DNA of 48,825 nucleotides from Rhodococcus sp. JCM 9791 (GTDB lineage Bacteria; Actinomycetota; Actinomycetes; Mycobacteriales; Mycobacteriaceae). The notes beneath the pieces are model-generated. The model saw only the letters and a program-made list of their open reading frames with translations. It ran no database searches and had not been told where the DNA came from. Positions 18,003-26,728 of the stretch are shown here, piece by piece (position 1 is the first letter of the stretch; each line of letters opens with the position of its first letter). The position numbers and the translations under genes were made by a program. The stretch covers positions 1-48,825 of the forward strand of contig BBEG01000005.1 in NCBI GenBank assembly GCA_001312645.1. Reading direction: 5' to 3'.

Positions 18003-20273
18003 ATGGACACCTTCTTGACCTTCACCGTTCTGGGGTTGGTGCTCGGATCGGTATACGCGATCGCAGCATCGGGCCTCGTTCTCACCTACAACACCTCGGG
18101 CATCTTCAACTTCGCGCACGGCGCGCAGGCGATGCTCGGTGCCTTCGCCTACTGGCAGTTCAAGGTGGGCTGGGGTCTGCCCACCCCCGTGGCACTGCTG
18201 ATCGTCCTCGGCATTCTCGGCCCACTGATGGGCCTGTTCCTCTACACCGTGATCATGCGCGGAATGCGCGACACGGCCGAGGTGACGAAAATCGTCGTCA
18301 CCGTCTCGATCCTTCTCGGAATGGTCGCTGTCTCACACTGGTTCTGGCATCCGGAAGAGCCGCGCACAATGGCGATGTTCTTCGGAGACCGCAACGGAAT
18401 CGAGATCGTGGGTGTCAGCATCCGCTACCACGAACTGATCTGCATCGCTGTCGCGATTCTCATCGCCGTGGGCCTGCGCATCATGTTCACCCGCACCCGC
18501 GCGGGTGTCGCGATGCGCGGCGTCGTCGACGACCCGGACCTGTTGCGGCTCAACGGCCACGATCCGGATCGTCTCGCCGCGCTGTCGTGGGTGATGGGAT
18601 CGACCCTCGCTGTCCTGGCCGGCGTCCTGATCACCCCGATCAACGGCGGCACACTCGAAGCGAACATGCTGACGCTGCTCGTCATCGACGCGTTCGCCGC
18701 CGCGATGTTCGGCCGGTTGCGTAGCATCCCGCGCACCTTCGCGGGAGCGATCTTCCTGGGTCTGGCGGCCACCTATGTGCTCGCGTACTTCCCGACCTCA
18801 TGGAACTGGACGTCGAACTTCCGTGTGTCGCTGCCGATGATCGCGCTGTTCGTCGTGCTGATCGTGCTGCCGCAGGATCGCCTGCGCGGCGCGGTGACCC
18901 GCACACGGGAGCGTTACCACGTGCCGTCGGTGCGCAAGGCCGTGGCGTGGGCGGTGGCGCTGGTGGTGATCGTCTACGCGGTCCGGTTGCTCATGGTGAC
19001 CTCGGCGGTCACCACGTTGACGATCGGTATGACGTTCGCGATCATCGCACTGTCGTTGACCCTTCTCACCGGGTACGCCGGAGAGATGAATCTGGCGCCC
19101 GTGTCGTTCGGCGCGATCTCCACCATCGTCGCGTTCCACTTCGGGATATCCGGGGCCGGACTCGCCGCCCACTTGAATCTGTGGGGTGTGGCGCTCGGTG
19201 TCGCTGCGGCAGCCGTGATCGGCGGCCTCATCGCACTGCCGGCACTGCGGCTCCGCGGCCTGTATCTGGCGTTGGCAACCATGGCGTTCGGGGTGTTCCT
19301 GTCGAACATGGTGCTGCGCGACACCACCCAGCGTGAACTCTTCGGTATCAAGTTCTCCCTCTTCACCGACGGCAACATTGCGATTCCGCCGCTGAAGATC
19401 GGACCACTCGATCTGCGCAACGAGACAACGTTCCTCATGACCATGACGGTCGTCTTCGCCGTGCTCGGTGTGGGTGTCATCGCTCTGCGCAACAGCGGCT
19501 ACGGCCGGCGTCTGGCTGCGATGAAGGACAGCCCTGCGGCGTCCGCGATGCTCGGGCAGAGCCTTGTCCGGCTCAAACTCGGTGTGTTCACACTGTCGTC
19601 CGGCATCGCCGGACTCGGCGGACTCTTCATGGCGAGCGCGATGGGATCGGTGTCGAACGAGAGTTTCTCGATCATGGTGAGCCTGTCGCTGTTGATGCTC
19701 ACCGTGGTGGCGGGCATCGGTTACGTCTCGGGCGCATTGTTCGGCGGTCTGATGTCGGGTATCGGGTTCGCGGTCATCATGACCACGTTCGCGAATCTCG
19801 CGACGGCGCAACCAGGGCATGCCGACATGTGGACCTTCCTGGGCAATGTCGCTGCGGTGAGCCCGGCGCTGATCGGTATAGGTGTGGCACTCAACCCCAG
19901 TGGCAGTGTTCACCAGGTGGTCGAGGGCTACCGCACCCTGGTGAACGCGAAGCCGGTACTGGTCGGCGGAGCGGCAGTGGTGCTGGTCTCGTATGTCCTC
20001 GCCCTCGTTGGCGTGCTGGACAACTGGTGGTTCGCTTCGATCACCATCGCGACGGTGTTCATGCTCCCCGTCGTCGGGCAATGGTTGATGCCCGAGGCGG
20101 TCCTCGGAGCGGAAGAGGCGCAGCGTCGTGCGCCGCTGATCCTCGAACGTGTGGGTGTCGACGAGCCGTACAGCACGCAGGTGCGCGACGAGATCGACCG
20201 TGAACTCGGCATCGCCGACTATCTGTCGACACCTCCCGCGCGGGCCGAAAAGGAGTTGGTCACGAATGCCTGA
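18003..20273 (+). CDS. Fused LivH-LivM branched-chain-amino-acid-type ABC permease
   Basis: An intact 756-residue protein with both permease subunits in one chain. The LivH half (residues about 1-300) has GLVLGSVYAIAASGLVLTYN and TSGIFNFAHGAQAMLGAFAY. After a basic linker the LivM half (about 320-690) has TIGMTFAIIALSLTLLTGYA, LRLRGLYLALATMAFGVFL and RRLAAMKDSPAASAMLGQS, the ATPase-contact loop. The C-terminus adds extra membrane helices and a charged cytoplasmic tail of about 70 residues. Fusion of LivH and LivM is known in actinobacteria. Its TGA overlaps the ATG of the ATPase at 20266, so translation is coupled. Confidence 0.92.
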   Translation: MDTFLTFTVLGLVLGSVYAIAASGLVLTYNTSGIFNFAHGAQAMLGAFAYWQFKVGWGLPTPVALLIVLGILGPLMGLFLYTVIMRGMRDTAEVTKIVVTVSILLGMVAVSHWFWHPEEPRTMAMFFGDRNGIEIVGVSIRYHELICIAVAILIAVGLRIMFTRTRAGVAMRGVVDDPDLLRLNGHDPDRLAALSWVMGSTLAVLAGVLITPINGGTLEANMLTLLVIDAFAAAMFGRLRSIPRTFAGAIFLGLAATYVLAYFPTSWNWTSNFRVSLPMIALFVVLIVLPQDRLRGAVTRTRERYHVPSVRKAVAWAVALVVIVYAVRLLMVTSAVTTLTIGMTFAIIALSLTLLTGYAGEMNLAPVSFGAISTIVAFHFGISGAGLAAHLNLWGVALGVAAAAVIGGLIALPALRLRGLYLALATMAFGVFLSNMVLRDTTQRELFGIKFSLFTDGNIAIPPLKIGPLDLRNETTFLMTMTVVFAVLGVGVIALRNSGYGRRLAAMKDSPAASAMLGQSLVRLKLGVFTLSSGIAGLGGLFMASAMGSVSNESFSIMVSLSLLMLTVVAGIGYVSGALFGGLMSGIGFAVIMTTFANLATAQPGHADMWTFLGNVAAVSPALIGIGVALNPSGSVHQVVEGYRTLVNAKPVLVGGAAVVLVSYVLALVGVLDNWWFASITIATVFMLPVVGQWLMPEAVLGAEEAQRRAPLILERVGVDEPYSTQVRDEIDRELGIADYLSTPPARAEKELVTNA

Positions 20274-21009
20274 TGCGCCGATCCTCGAAACACGTGACAT
20301 CACTGTTCAATTCGGTGGTCACAAGGCTGTCAAGGATGTGAGCATCGCGGTCATGAAAGGAACCGTCACCGGGCTGATCGGCCCGAACGGTGCCGGCAAG
20401 ACCACATTGTTCAACACCATCACCGGACTGCAGAAACCGACGGCCGGCAAGGTGTTCCTCGACGGCCGCGACGTCACCTCCGCCGCACCCTACAAGCGGG
20501 CCAGGCAAGGTCTCGCCCGCACATTTCAGCGGCTCGAGCTGTTCGTGTCGTTGTCTGTGCGGGACAACCTGCGTGTGGCAGGGGACATCCACAACGCCAA
20601 CACCCGCGCACGAATCGATGTGGAATCCGAGACGGATCGGCTTCTCGAACTCACCGGTCTGGCCGACATTGCAGACAAGGACGTTTCGGATATTCCCACC
20701 GGGCGAGCTCGTGTGGTGGAGGTGGCGCGGGCACTGATGACGTCCCCGCGGGTCCTGCTGCTCGACGAGCCGGCGTCGGGTCAAACGGAGCAGGAGACCG
20801 AGCAGTTCGCTGCCCTGCTCACCGATCTCGCCGATCAAGGACTTGCGATCTGTCTTGTGGAACACGACATTCCGCTGGTGATGAAGATCTGCTCGACGAT
20901 CCACGTCCTCGACTACGGTGCGATCCTCGCCAGTGGACTCCCGGACGAGATCAAGAATGATCAGGCAGTGATCAATGCGTACATCGGGACCGAGGAGGAA
21001 GCGGTATGA
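20266..21009 (+). CDS. LivG-type ABC ATP-binding protein with variant signature motif
   Basis: An intact 247-residue ATPase. Walker A GPNGAGKT is at 39-46, the Q-loop glutamine at 88 (RTFQRLELF), Walker B VLLLDEPASG at 163-172 and the switch His at 200 (LVEHDIPLVMKI). The usual LSGGQ-like signature, often LPYGQQRR in LivG, is here DIPTGRAR (142-149), so both the first glycine and the glutamine differ. After Walker B the LivG motif AAGMN is replaced by SGQTE. The gene overlaps the permease stop by 8 bp and the next ATPase start by 4 bp. It energises the importer together with the LivF-type protein. Confidence 0.9.
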   Translation: MPDAPILETRDITVQFGGHKAVKDVSIAVMKGTVTGLIGPNGAGKTTLFNTITGLQKPTAGKVFLDGRDVTSAAPYKRARQGLARTFQRLELFVSLSVRDNLRVAGDIHNANTRARIDVESETDRLLELTGLADIADKDVSDIPTGRARVVEVARALMTSPRVLLLDEPASGQTEQETEQFAALLTDLADQGLAICLVEHDIPLVMKICSTIHVLDYGAILASGLPDEIKNDQAVINAYIGTEEEAV

Positions 21010-21734
21010 GCACCGAGCCCTTGCTCGAAAGTGGCACCGAGCCCTTGCTCGAACTCGTAGATGTACGAGCGGCGTACGGATCGATCGAGGTCCTGCACGG
21101 CGTCGACCTGGTGCTGGAGCCCGGCGCGGTCGTTGCGCTGCTCGGCCCCAACGGCGGCGGCAAGACCACGTCTCTGAAGGTGTGCTCCGGAATCCATCCG
21201 GTGGCATCGGGGGAGTTCCGACTGGCCGGTCGCGTCGTGAACGGAGTGTCGGCGGCGGAGCTGGCGCGCATGGGAGTCTGCTCGATTCCCGAGGGGCGAG
21301 GGGTGTTTCCCAACCTGACGGTGCGGGAGAACCTGTGGATCGCCACCGGCACCGGCGTCTCGCTGGCGGATCTCGAAGAGGTCGCCTATTCCCGATTCCC
21401 GATTCTCGGTGAGCGACGAACCCAGCTGGCTGGGTCGATGTCGGGCGGTGAGCAGCAGATGCTTGCCCTGTCGCGTGCGTTGGGAACCAACCCGACCGTG
21501 CTACTGCTCGACGAACTGTCGATGGGCCTGGCCCCTCGGATCGTCTCGCAGATCTATGACATCGTGGGTGAACTTGCAGCGGAGGGTATTTCGATACTCG
21601 TTGCGGAACAGTTCGCTCGTGCAGTGCTTCCCATCGCGACCAGTGCCGCACTGATGCTGCAGGGTCGAGTGGTTCGCACCGGTGATCCGGCGGAGATCGA
21701 AGAAGCACTGTCTACCAGTTATCTAGGAGGATGA
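21006..21734 (+). CDS. LivF-type ABC ATP-binding protein
   Basis: An intact 242-residue ATPase, the second nucleotide-binding subunit of the importer. Walker A is GPNGGGKTT, the signature is MSGGEQQM, Walker B is VLLLDELSMGL and the His-switch position is taken by Gln in ILVAEQFARAVLP, as is normal for LivF. The N-terminus holds an in-frame duplication of TEPLLE (24-nt period, 21010-21053), which adds eight residues before the conserved LELVDVRAAYGSIEVLHGV. It overlaps the LivG-type gene by 4 bp (ATGA). Confidence 0.92.
   Translation: MSTEPLLESGTEPLLELVDVRAAYGSIEVLHGVDLVLEPGAVVALLGPNGGGKTTSLKVCSGIHPVASGEFRLAGRVVNGVSAAELARMGVCSIPEGRGVFPNLTVRENLWIATGTGVSLADLEEVAYSRFPILGERRTQLAGSMSGGEQQMLALSRALGTNPTVLLLDELSMGLAPRIVSQIYDIVGELAAEGISILVAEQFARAVLPIATSAALMLQGRVVRTGDPAEIEEALSTSYLGG
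21010..21053 (+). repeat. In-frame tandem duplication in the LivF start region
   Basis: Twenty bases, gcaccgagcccttgctcgaa, occur at 21010-21029 and again at 21034-21053. The 24-base period keeps the frame and gives TEPLLESGTEPLLE. It is probably a recent slippage duplication outside the folded domain. Confidence 0.85.
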
Positions 21735-21736
21735 CC

Positions 21737-22098
21737 ATGACTCTCGTCGACGAACGGCGTGAACAGTTCAAGAAGGACGTTGCCGGGCTGGGGCTCGATT
21801 CCGCCCGTGCGGATCCGGTGGAGCGAAGGGACAGATCATCGGCCTGGTGCTGATGATCGTCGGTGCTGTCGCTGCCTTCGTGATCTACATTGCGTCGCTG
21901 ACGTTGTCGGACACGCGTGACCTGCTGTCGTACCAGCTGTTGAGTCTGGCATTCGTGGCGGTCACCTTGATCGGCGTGGCCGTGTATCTCGCTGCTGCGG
22001 TCACTCGGGTGCTCGGCCTGTGGCTGGTGCGGCAGTTGCTCGAAAGCAACGCTCAGGCGGAGAAGGTGGCCGAGGCGCTCGCGTCGACAAAATCCTGA
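21737..22098 (+). CDS. Small two-helix membrane protein of the Liv-type operon, frameshifted as sequenced
   Basis: About 120 residues when repaired. The start MTLVDERREQFKKDVAGLGL at 21737 has AGGAGG six bases before it. One lost G near 21825 (gggg read as ggg) links it to QIIGLVLMIVGAVAAFVIYI and the second helix QLLSLAFVAVTLIGVAVYLA. An amphipathic, acidic-basic C-terminal tail follows (LESNAQAEKVAEALASTKS). It starts 2 bp after livF ends, so it belongs to the importer operon. I do not recognise the family. It could be an accessory subunit that anchors or regulates the importer. Confidence 0.75.
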
Positions 22099-22118
22099 CG
22101 CGGTGACCGCGGTGTCGA

Positions 22119-23333
22119 TCAGCCCGGGTCCTCGATGTGATGCTTCTGTCCTTCTGCAGAATCGTCAGCATCGTCGAGGTTCCCGGGCTTCTCGGCTTCG
22201 TCGGGCGCATCGGGATCGTCGGCGGTGTCGATGCCGGACGCAGTGGGTTCGGGTTCGGGTGCGCTGGACGAATCACCGATCAGTGCGTCGACCCAACGGG
22301 TGGACTGGTCGATATCGACGAGTAGAGCCTTCACGAGCAGTGTCATGGGAACGGCCAGTAGTGCGCCGAGTGCCCCTAACACCCACGACCAGAACACCAA
22401 CGACAGAAACGTCACCGTGACGCTCAAGCCGACGGCGTCACCGACGAACTTCGGTTGAATGATCGACTGGATCACGAAATTGATGACGCTGTAGACGACG
22501 ATCACCCACAGCATGAGGACCGGTCCACCTTCGAGCAGGGCGAGAATCGCGGGCGGAACGAGTCCGATGATGAAGCCGATGTTCGGAATGTAGTTGGTGA
22601 TGAACGACAGCAGAGCCCAGAGAATCGGTAGCGGAACACCCAGCAGCCACAACGCGGCACCGTCGAACACTGCGACGATGAGACCGAAGACCGTGGATAC
22701 GATCAGGTACTTCCGTGTTCCGTCGACGAAAGTGGAAAGAGCATAGGCGATGTCGGGGCGCATCCTGTCGACGATGCGCATGCGGCGGCCGATGGTACTG
22801 CCATCGATGGCCATGAACAACAGCAGAGCCATGATGAAGACGACGTTCGAGACGACTCCGAGGAGTCCGACGAGCAGGTCGTCGAGCAATCCGACGAGTT
22901 TCCCGAGATCGAGACTGCTCAGCGTGCTGGCGACACGGTCGTCGTCGACGCCGGCATTGTTCAACTGCGCGTGAACTCCGTCGAGCAGGTTGTTCAGACT
23001 GTCGGCGTACTGCGGGAGTTCCGTGGCAAGTTGCGCAACGGACAGGAGGAGCGCGCCGATCAAACCGAGCAGGATGGCGTACACGGCTGCCAGGGCGGCC
23101 AGCATCCCTGCCCACACGGGAATCCCCCGCCGCGCGGCCCATGTCTGGATCGGCTGCACCGCGATGGTGAGCATCAACGCCAGGAACAGCGGAGCGAGCA
23201 GACCTGACAGTGCCCTTGCCCCGGCAACCGCGACGACCGTGGCTGCCAGGGCAAGGAGGACTATCAGTCCACGAGGAATCGTCCAGGGCGGTGACGCCGG
23301 TTCGGTGCTGACCGGCGTGTATCGCGATCCCAT
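22119..23333 (-). CDS. AI-2E (PerM) family transporter
   Basis: An intact 404-residue integral membrane protein of the AI-2E/PerM family, with about eight helices. Family marks are LSGLLAPLFLALMLTIAVQP near the N-terminus, a long soluble segment with PQYADSLNNLLDGVHAQLNN, and the conserved FITNYIPNIGFIIGLVPPAI and SIIQPKFVGDAVGLSVTVTF. The C-terminal tail of about 50 residues is highly acidic (many Asp/Glu/Pro). Members export varied small molecules or act as Na+/H+ antiporters; a role in AI-2 signalling should not be assumed. An AGGAGG site precedes ATG 23333. It is 26 bp after the DUF1269 gene, so it is probably co-transcribed. Confidence 0.88.
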   Translation of the reverse strand: MGSRYTPVSTEPASPPWTIPRGLIVLLALAATVVAVAGARALSGLLAPLFLALMLTIAVQPIQTWAARRGIPVWAGMLAALAAVYAILLGLIGALLLSVAQLATELPQYADSLNNLLDGVHAQLNNAGVDDDRVASTLSSLDLGKLVGLLDDLLVGLLGVVSNVVFIMALLLFMAIDGSTIGRRMRIVDRMRPDIAYALSTFVDGTRKYLIVSTVFGLIVAVFDGAALWLLGVPLPILWALLSFITNYIPNIGFIIGLVPPAILALLEGGPVLMLWVIVVYSVINFVIQSIIQPKFVGDAVGLSVTVTFLSLVFWSWVLGALGALLAVPMTLLVKALLVDIDQSTRWVDALIGDSSSAPEPEPTASGIDTADDPDAPDEAEKPGNLDDADDSAEGQKHHIEDPG

Positions 23334-23359
23334 CCCGATTCCTCCTGGTCGATGCTGTG

Positions 23360-23847
23360 CTATTCGGCGAACACGCTGCGCAAGGTGGCTTCCTGCTCAT
23401 GCGACAGGTTCGTCGAGATCAGTTCGGCCTTCTGGCCCTCGAACTCTTCATGAACACGGTCGAGGGTCGCGTCGGAGGTCAGGACGAACAGTGCCGACGT
23501 GCAGGAGTGATCTTGTCCTTCAGGTTCTTGATGAAGTCGTCGTCGATTCCGACGTCCGTCAGCGATCCCGTCAGTGCACCGATACCCGCACCGATGGCAG
23601 CACCGATGAGGGGGATGAAGAACAGGATGCCGAAGAGTAATCCCCAGAATGCACCGCCCAGGGCCCCGACCCCAGCGAGATTGTTCAGCTGTCGTGTCTT
23701 CGGTTTCTTCGCGCCTTCGGCCCAACTGACCACAGCGGCATCATGCACGGTGATGAGTTCCTGACGCTGCAGGTCTTTCAATGTCTCGACGGCAGTGTCG
23801 GCGCCGGTTTCGGTATCGAACTTCCATACGGTCAGGGTTCCGGCCAT
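23360..23847 (-). CDS. DUF1269 membrane-linked protein, frameshifted as sequenced
   Basis: About 162 residues when repaired. It opens MAGTLTVWKFDTETGADTAV, followed by a ferredoxin-like fold and the glycine-rich double helix GALGGAFWGLLFGILFFIPL and GAAIGAGIGALTGSLTDVGI, the DUF1269 hallmark. One lost base near 23505 joins it to ALFVLTSDATLDRVHEEF and LSHEQEATLRSVFAE. Proteins of this family are often stress-induced in actinobacteria (family knowledge; function unknown). It lies between the SulP gene and the AI-2E family gene on the same strand. Confidence 0.82.
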
Positions 23848-23951
23848 GGGTTTCCTCGATTCGGTGACGTGGTGATGCTGTCGAACTCGACGCTATGGCG
23901 CCGCCCGCTATCGGGTCTTCATACGGCGAGGGTGAGATCCCGCGGTACCGG

Positions 23952-25667
23952 TCAGTCCGTGTCGGTAGCCGGGTCTGCGTCGGCGATGGCGGCCCGGACG
24001 GTCCGATACACCTCGATCGGTGTGACCTCCGAATCGGAATGGCGCAGCACGTCACCGAATTGACCGATATCGCGGGCGATCCGCAGGGCGATCCCACCGT
24101 CCGCGAGCGTGTCGCGTAGTTCGAAGAGCATCTGTGCGGCACTGACATCGATGAACGGGGACGTCTCCGCATCCAGGACGACGACCCGGGTCTCCGCGGT
24201 GCAGCGCGCCTCGATCTGCTGGTGCACGTAGTCGGAGTTCGCGAAGTACAGACCGGACTCGACCCGGACCACGAGAACGTCGGACCTGTCGGCGACATGG
24301 TCGTCCGGCGGGCTCGTCGTGACATCCACCCACCGGTCGCCCTCACGGACCAGCGACGCGACGTGCGGTCGGGACGACCGATACAGCAGAAGCAACATCG
24401 ACACCCCGATACCGATGACGAGGCCGGGGAGGGTATCGAAGAGCAGCACGCCCAGCATCGCTGCGATTGCCGCCGTGAAATCCTCGCGCGCGGCGAGGCC
24501 GTAGATGCTGCCGAGTCGGTTGGTCCACACGCGATACAAGCGGCGCAACGCGGCGAAATCGACCAGTTCGACGACCGCGGCGATCACGATCGCGGCAAGG
24601 GCTGCGTCGGGCAACTGCTCGAACAAGCCGGTGAGGAACAGCAATGTCAGAACGGTCAGGGCAGCGACCACGAGACCGCTGACCTGCGTCTTGGCGCCCG
24701 CACCACCGTTGACCGCGGTCTTGGACAGACTCCCGTTGACGACCATGCCCGAGCTGAAGCCCGATCCGAGGTTCGCGGCGCCGAGGCCCAGCAGTTCGCG
24801 GTTGGGATCGACGGTGTAGCCGTGCTTGACCGCGTACGTCTTCGCAGCACCGAGGCCTTCGGCGAAACCGATCAGCAGAACTCCGACGGCGGGCCCGAGT
24901 AGGTCTACGTAGTCGTGGAATCCGAGACCATCGGGTATCCCCAGTGCCGGCAGACCGGAATCGATGTGCCCGACGATGGCCACACCCTTGTCGTCGAGAC
25001 CGAAGATCGCCACGGCAAGGATGCCGACAGCCACCGCGACTAGCGCCCCGGGGACGAGTGGCAGCCATCGTTTGAAACCCAGGACCACCACGAGGCAGAG
25101 GATTCCCACCGTCAGTGTGCGCCACTCGGTGTCGCCGAGGCCTCGGATGATGCCCCAGGCATGGACGAAGAAGTTCCCTTCGGTCTTCTCGATTCCGAAC
25201 AGTTTCGGCACTTGGCCGATGATGATCGTCAACGCGAGGCCGACGATGAAACCTTTGAGAACCGGTTCCGAGATGAACGACGCTATGAATCCGAGGCGGG
25301 CGAATCCGGCGATCAGTCCGACTATTCCTGTGGCGATCGCGAGCCCCGCCGACAGCGCCAGGTACTTGCCGTCGTCGGCACCGGCGATCGGCGCGATTAT
25401 CGCCGCGGACAGCGCGGCTGTGGCCGACATCGGGCCGACCACGAGGTGTCTCGAACTTCCCGCTGCCGCATACAGAATCAGAGAGGGTATCGCCGCATAG
25501 AGGCCGATCACCGGGGGGACTCCCGCGATCGTCGCGTAGGCCAGTGCCTCGGGGACGAGTACCGCCCACACTGTCAGGCCTGCGACCACATCGGCGCGGA
25601 TCCACGATCTGCGGTAGCCCTGCAGCGATCGGAACAGGGGCCAGGGGGTCGTGGTCTGCTGATTCAC
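23952..25667 (-). CDS. SulP/SLC26-family anion transporter with STAS domain (SulP1)
   Basis: An intact 571-residue transporter. GTG at 25667 shares a base with the TAG of the upstream GAP-family gene (TAGTG), so the pair is translationally coupled. The transport core has GLTVWAVLVPEALAYATIAG, the SulP signature, then VVGPMSATAALSAAII and a long run of helices to about residue 420. The C-terminal STAS domain contains LVVRVESGLYFANSDYVHQQ and VVLDAETSPFIDVSAAQML, including the DVS serine typical of regulated STAS domains. Members carry sulfate, bicarbonate or dicarboxylates. Sulfate is plausible here because of the SqdB homologue and the alkylsulfatase nearby, but this is inference. Confidence 0.92.
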   Translation of the reverse strand: MNQQTTTPWPLFRSLQGYRRSWIRADVVAGLTVWAVLVPEALAYATIAGVPPVIGLYAAIPSLILYAAAGSSRHLVVGPMSATAALSAAIIAPIAGADDGKYLALSAGLAIATGIVGLIAGFARLGFIASFISEPVLKGFIVGLALTIIIGQVPKLFGIEKTEGNFFVHAWGIIRGLGDTEWRTLTVGILCLVVVLGFKRWLPLVPGALVAVAVGILAVAIFGLDDKGVAIVGHIDSGLPALGIPDGLGFHDYVDLLGPAVGVLLIGFAEGLGAAKTYAVKHGYTVDPNRELLGLGAANLGSGFSSGMVVNGSLSKTAVNGGAGAKTQVSGLVVAALTVLTLLFLTGLFEQLPDAALAAIVIAAVVELVDFAALRRLYRVWTNRLGSIYGLAAREDFTAAIAAMLGVLLFDTLPGLVIGIGVSMLLLLYRSSRPHVASLVREGDRWVDVTTSPPDDHVADRSDVLVVRVESGLYFANSDYVHQQIEARCTAETRVVVLDAETSPFIDVSAAQMLFELRDTLADGGIALRIARDIGQFGDVLRHSDSEVTPIEVYRTVRAAIADADPATDTD

Positions 25668-26320
25668 TACAGCCCGCCGAGGCCTTTGCCGAGGACGACC
25701 GCGCCCATGATCAGCAGCACGATCGCCATCACCATATGGTTGTTCGCCTGCAGCCATGTCTTGGTCGCGTCGAGCGGGCCCGCCAACCGCTCCGCCGCCA
25801 CTGCATAACCGATGACGGGAATCAGCACCGAGCAGGCGGCGAGCACAGTGAAGACCAGCCACACCACTACCGCGTTACCGGAGGACAATCCGGCGGTACC
25901 GATGGCGACACCCGCCGACACGCCAAGGAGCAGGTTCTTGGGATTCACCGCAGACAGCAGGAGTCCGAGGCCGGCGGCCTTGACGAACGTGAACTCGTCG
26001 ATCGCCTGCATCCACTTCGGTGTCGTGGTGTCGGACCGCGATTGCCACTGCTTGAAGGCGAGGATTATCAGGAGAAGGCCGAGGACCACCTTGACCCAGC
26101 CGGTGGACGATCCGCCACCGTCGCCCGGGGTGATCGAGCCGGCGAGGAGGATCACGATACCGGTGACCGCGAGGATCCCGACGGTCCAACCGACCCCGAA
26201 CCCCGAACTGGTTGCTTTCGCATTGCGCGACAACAACATCAGGATGACGGCCACGATGGGTATCGGCGAAATCGCGACACCCACGGCCAGTGGAAGGATC
26301 TCTCCGATTGTGGCGCCCAT
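25667..26320 (-). CDS. GAP/Sap family membrane protein (GAP1)
   Basis: An intact 217-residue protein with about six helices of the GAP family (PF11139, mycobacterial GPL- and sulfolipid-addressing proteins, LysE-like). It opens MGATIGEILPLAVGVAISPI with the family motif around PIPIVAVILML. Further marks are GFGVGWTVGILAVTGIVILL and VNPKNLLLGVSAGVAIG, the second conserved half. Known members help move glycolipids to the mycobacterial surface. It directly precedes SulP1 with overlapping stop and start. A second SulP-GAP pair lies at 38841-41212. Confidence 0.9.
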   Translation of the reverse strand: MGATIGEILPLAVGVAISPIPIVAVILMLLSRNAKATSSGFGVGWTVGILAVTGIVILLAGSITPGDGGGSSTGWVKVVLGLLLIILAFKQWQSRSDTTTPKWMQAIDEFTFVKAAGLGLLLSAVNPKNLLLGVSAGVAIGTAGLSSGNAVVVWLVFTVLAACSVLIPVIGYAVAAERLAGPLDATKTWLQANNHMVMAIVLLIMGAVVLGKGLGGL

Positions 26321-26376
26321 GGCGGCAAGTCAATCAGACATCCGACGCTGCCCGGATCACCTCTGTCGGATGAATC

Positions 26377-26694
26377 TCAACCGAGAAGTTGCTTCTTGGC
26401 GGCCGCGAACTCATCGTCGGACAGCACACCGGTGGTGTGGAGTTCACCGAGTTGCTTCAGTTTCGTGACCAGATCGTCGGATGACACAGGCGGCGGGGTC
26501 GGTGCAGGGGCCGGGTAGTCCTGGGGCGGGGGAGGAGCCTGCTGCTGGGTGTAGGCCTGCTTCTCGGCTGCGCGCTGCTGGCCACGCCGGTTGACTGCGT
26601 TGGAGGTGGCGGTGGCTGTTCCCGCCACGACGGCGGTGCGCGCGACGGTGCCGAGCAGACCCGGACGACCGCCGCGTCCTCTGCGGAAGACCAT
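26377..26694 (-). CDS. SHOCT-domain protein
   Basis: An intact 105-residue protein. A basic start MVFRRGRGGRPGLLG leads to a short hydrophobic stretch, then a Gln/Pro-rich linker, and a C-terminal SHOCT domain: LVTKLKQLGELHTTGVLSDD then EFAAAKKQLLG. SHOCT is a short helix pair found at the ends of many membrane-linked proteins and probably mediates oligomer formation. ATG 26694 is preceded by AGAAAGAGG. It lies between the DUF6325-like gene and the GAP gene on the same strand. Confidence 0.88.
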   Translation of the reverse strand: MVFRRGRGGRPGLLGTVARTAVVAGTATATSNAVNRRGQQRAAEKQAYTQQQAPPPPQDYPAPAPTPPPVSSDDLVTKLKQLGELHTTGVLSDDEFAAAKKQLLG

Positions 26695-26728
26695 GGGGAT
26701 ACCTCTTTCTGGGATGCAGCGAGTGCCG

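Noticed and set aside
18798-20303. A 501-residue minus-strand open frame.
   Set aside because: It is antisense to the fused permease, rich in Arg, His and Gln, with no motifs.
22099-22111. A terminator between the small membrane protein gene and the AI-2E family gene (cgcgg-tga-ccgcg).
   Set aside because: The stem is only five pairs with a three-base loop; too weak to call.
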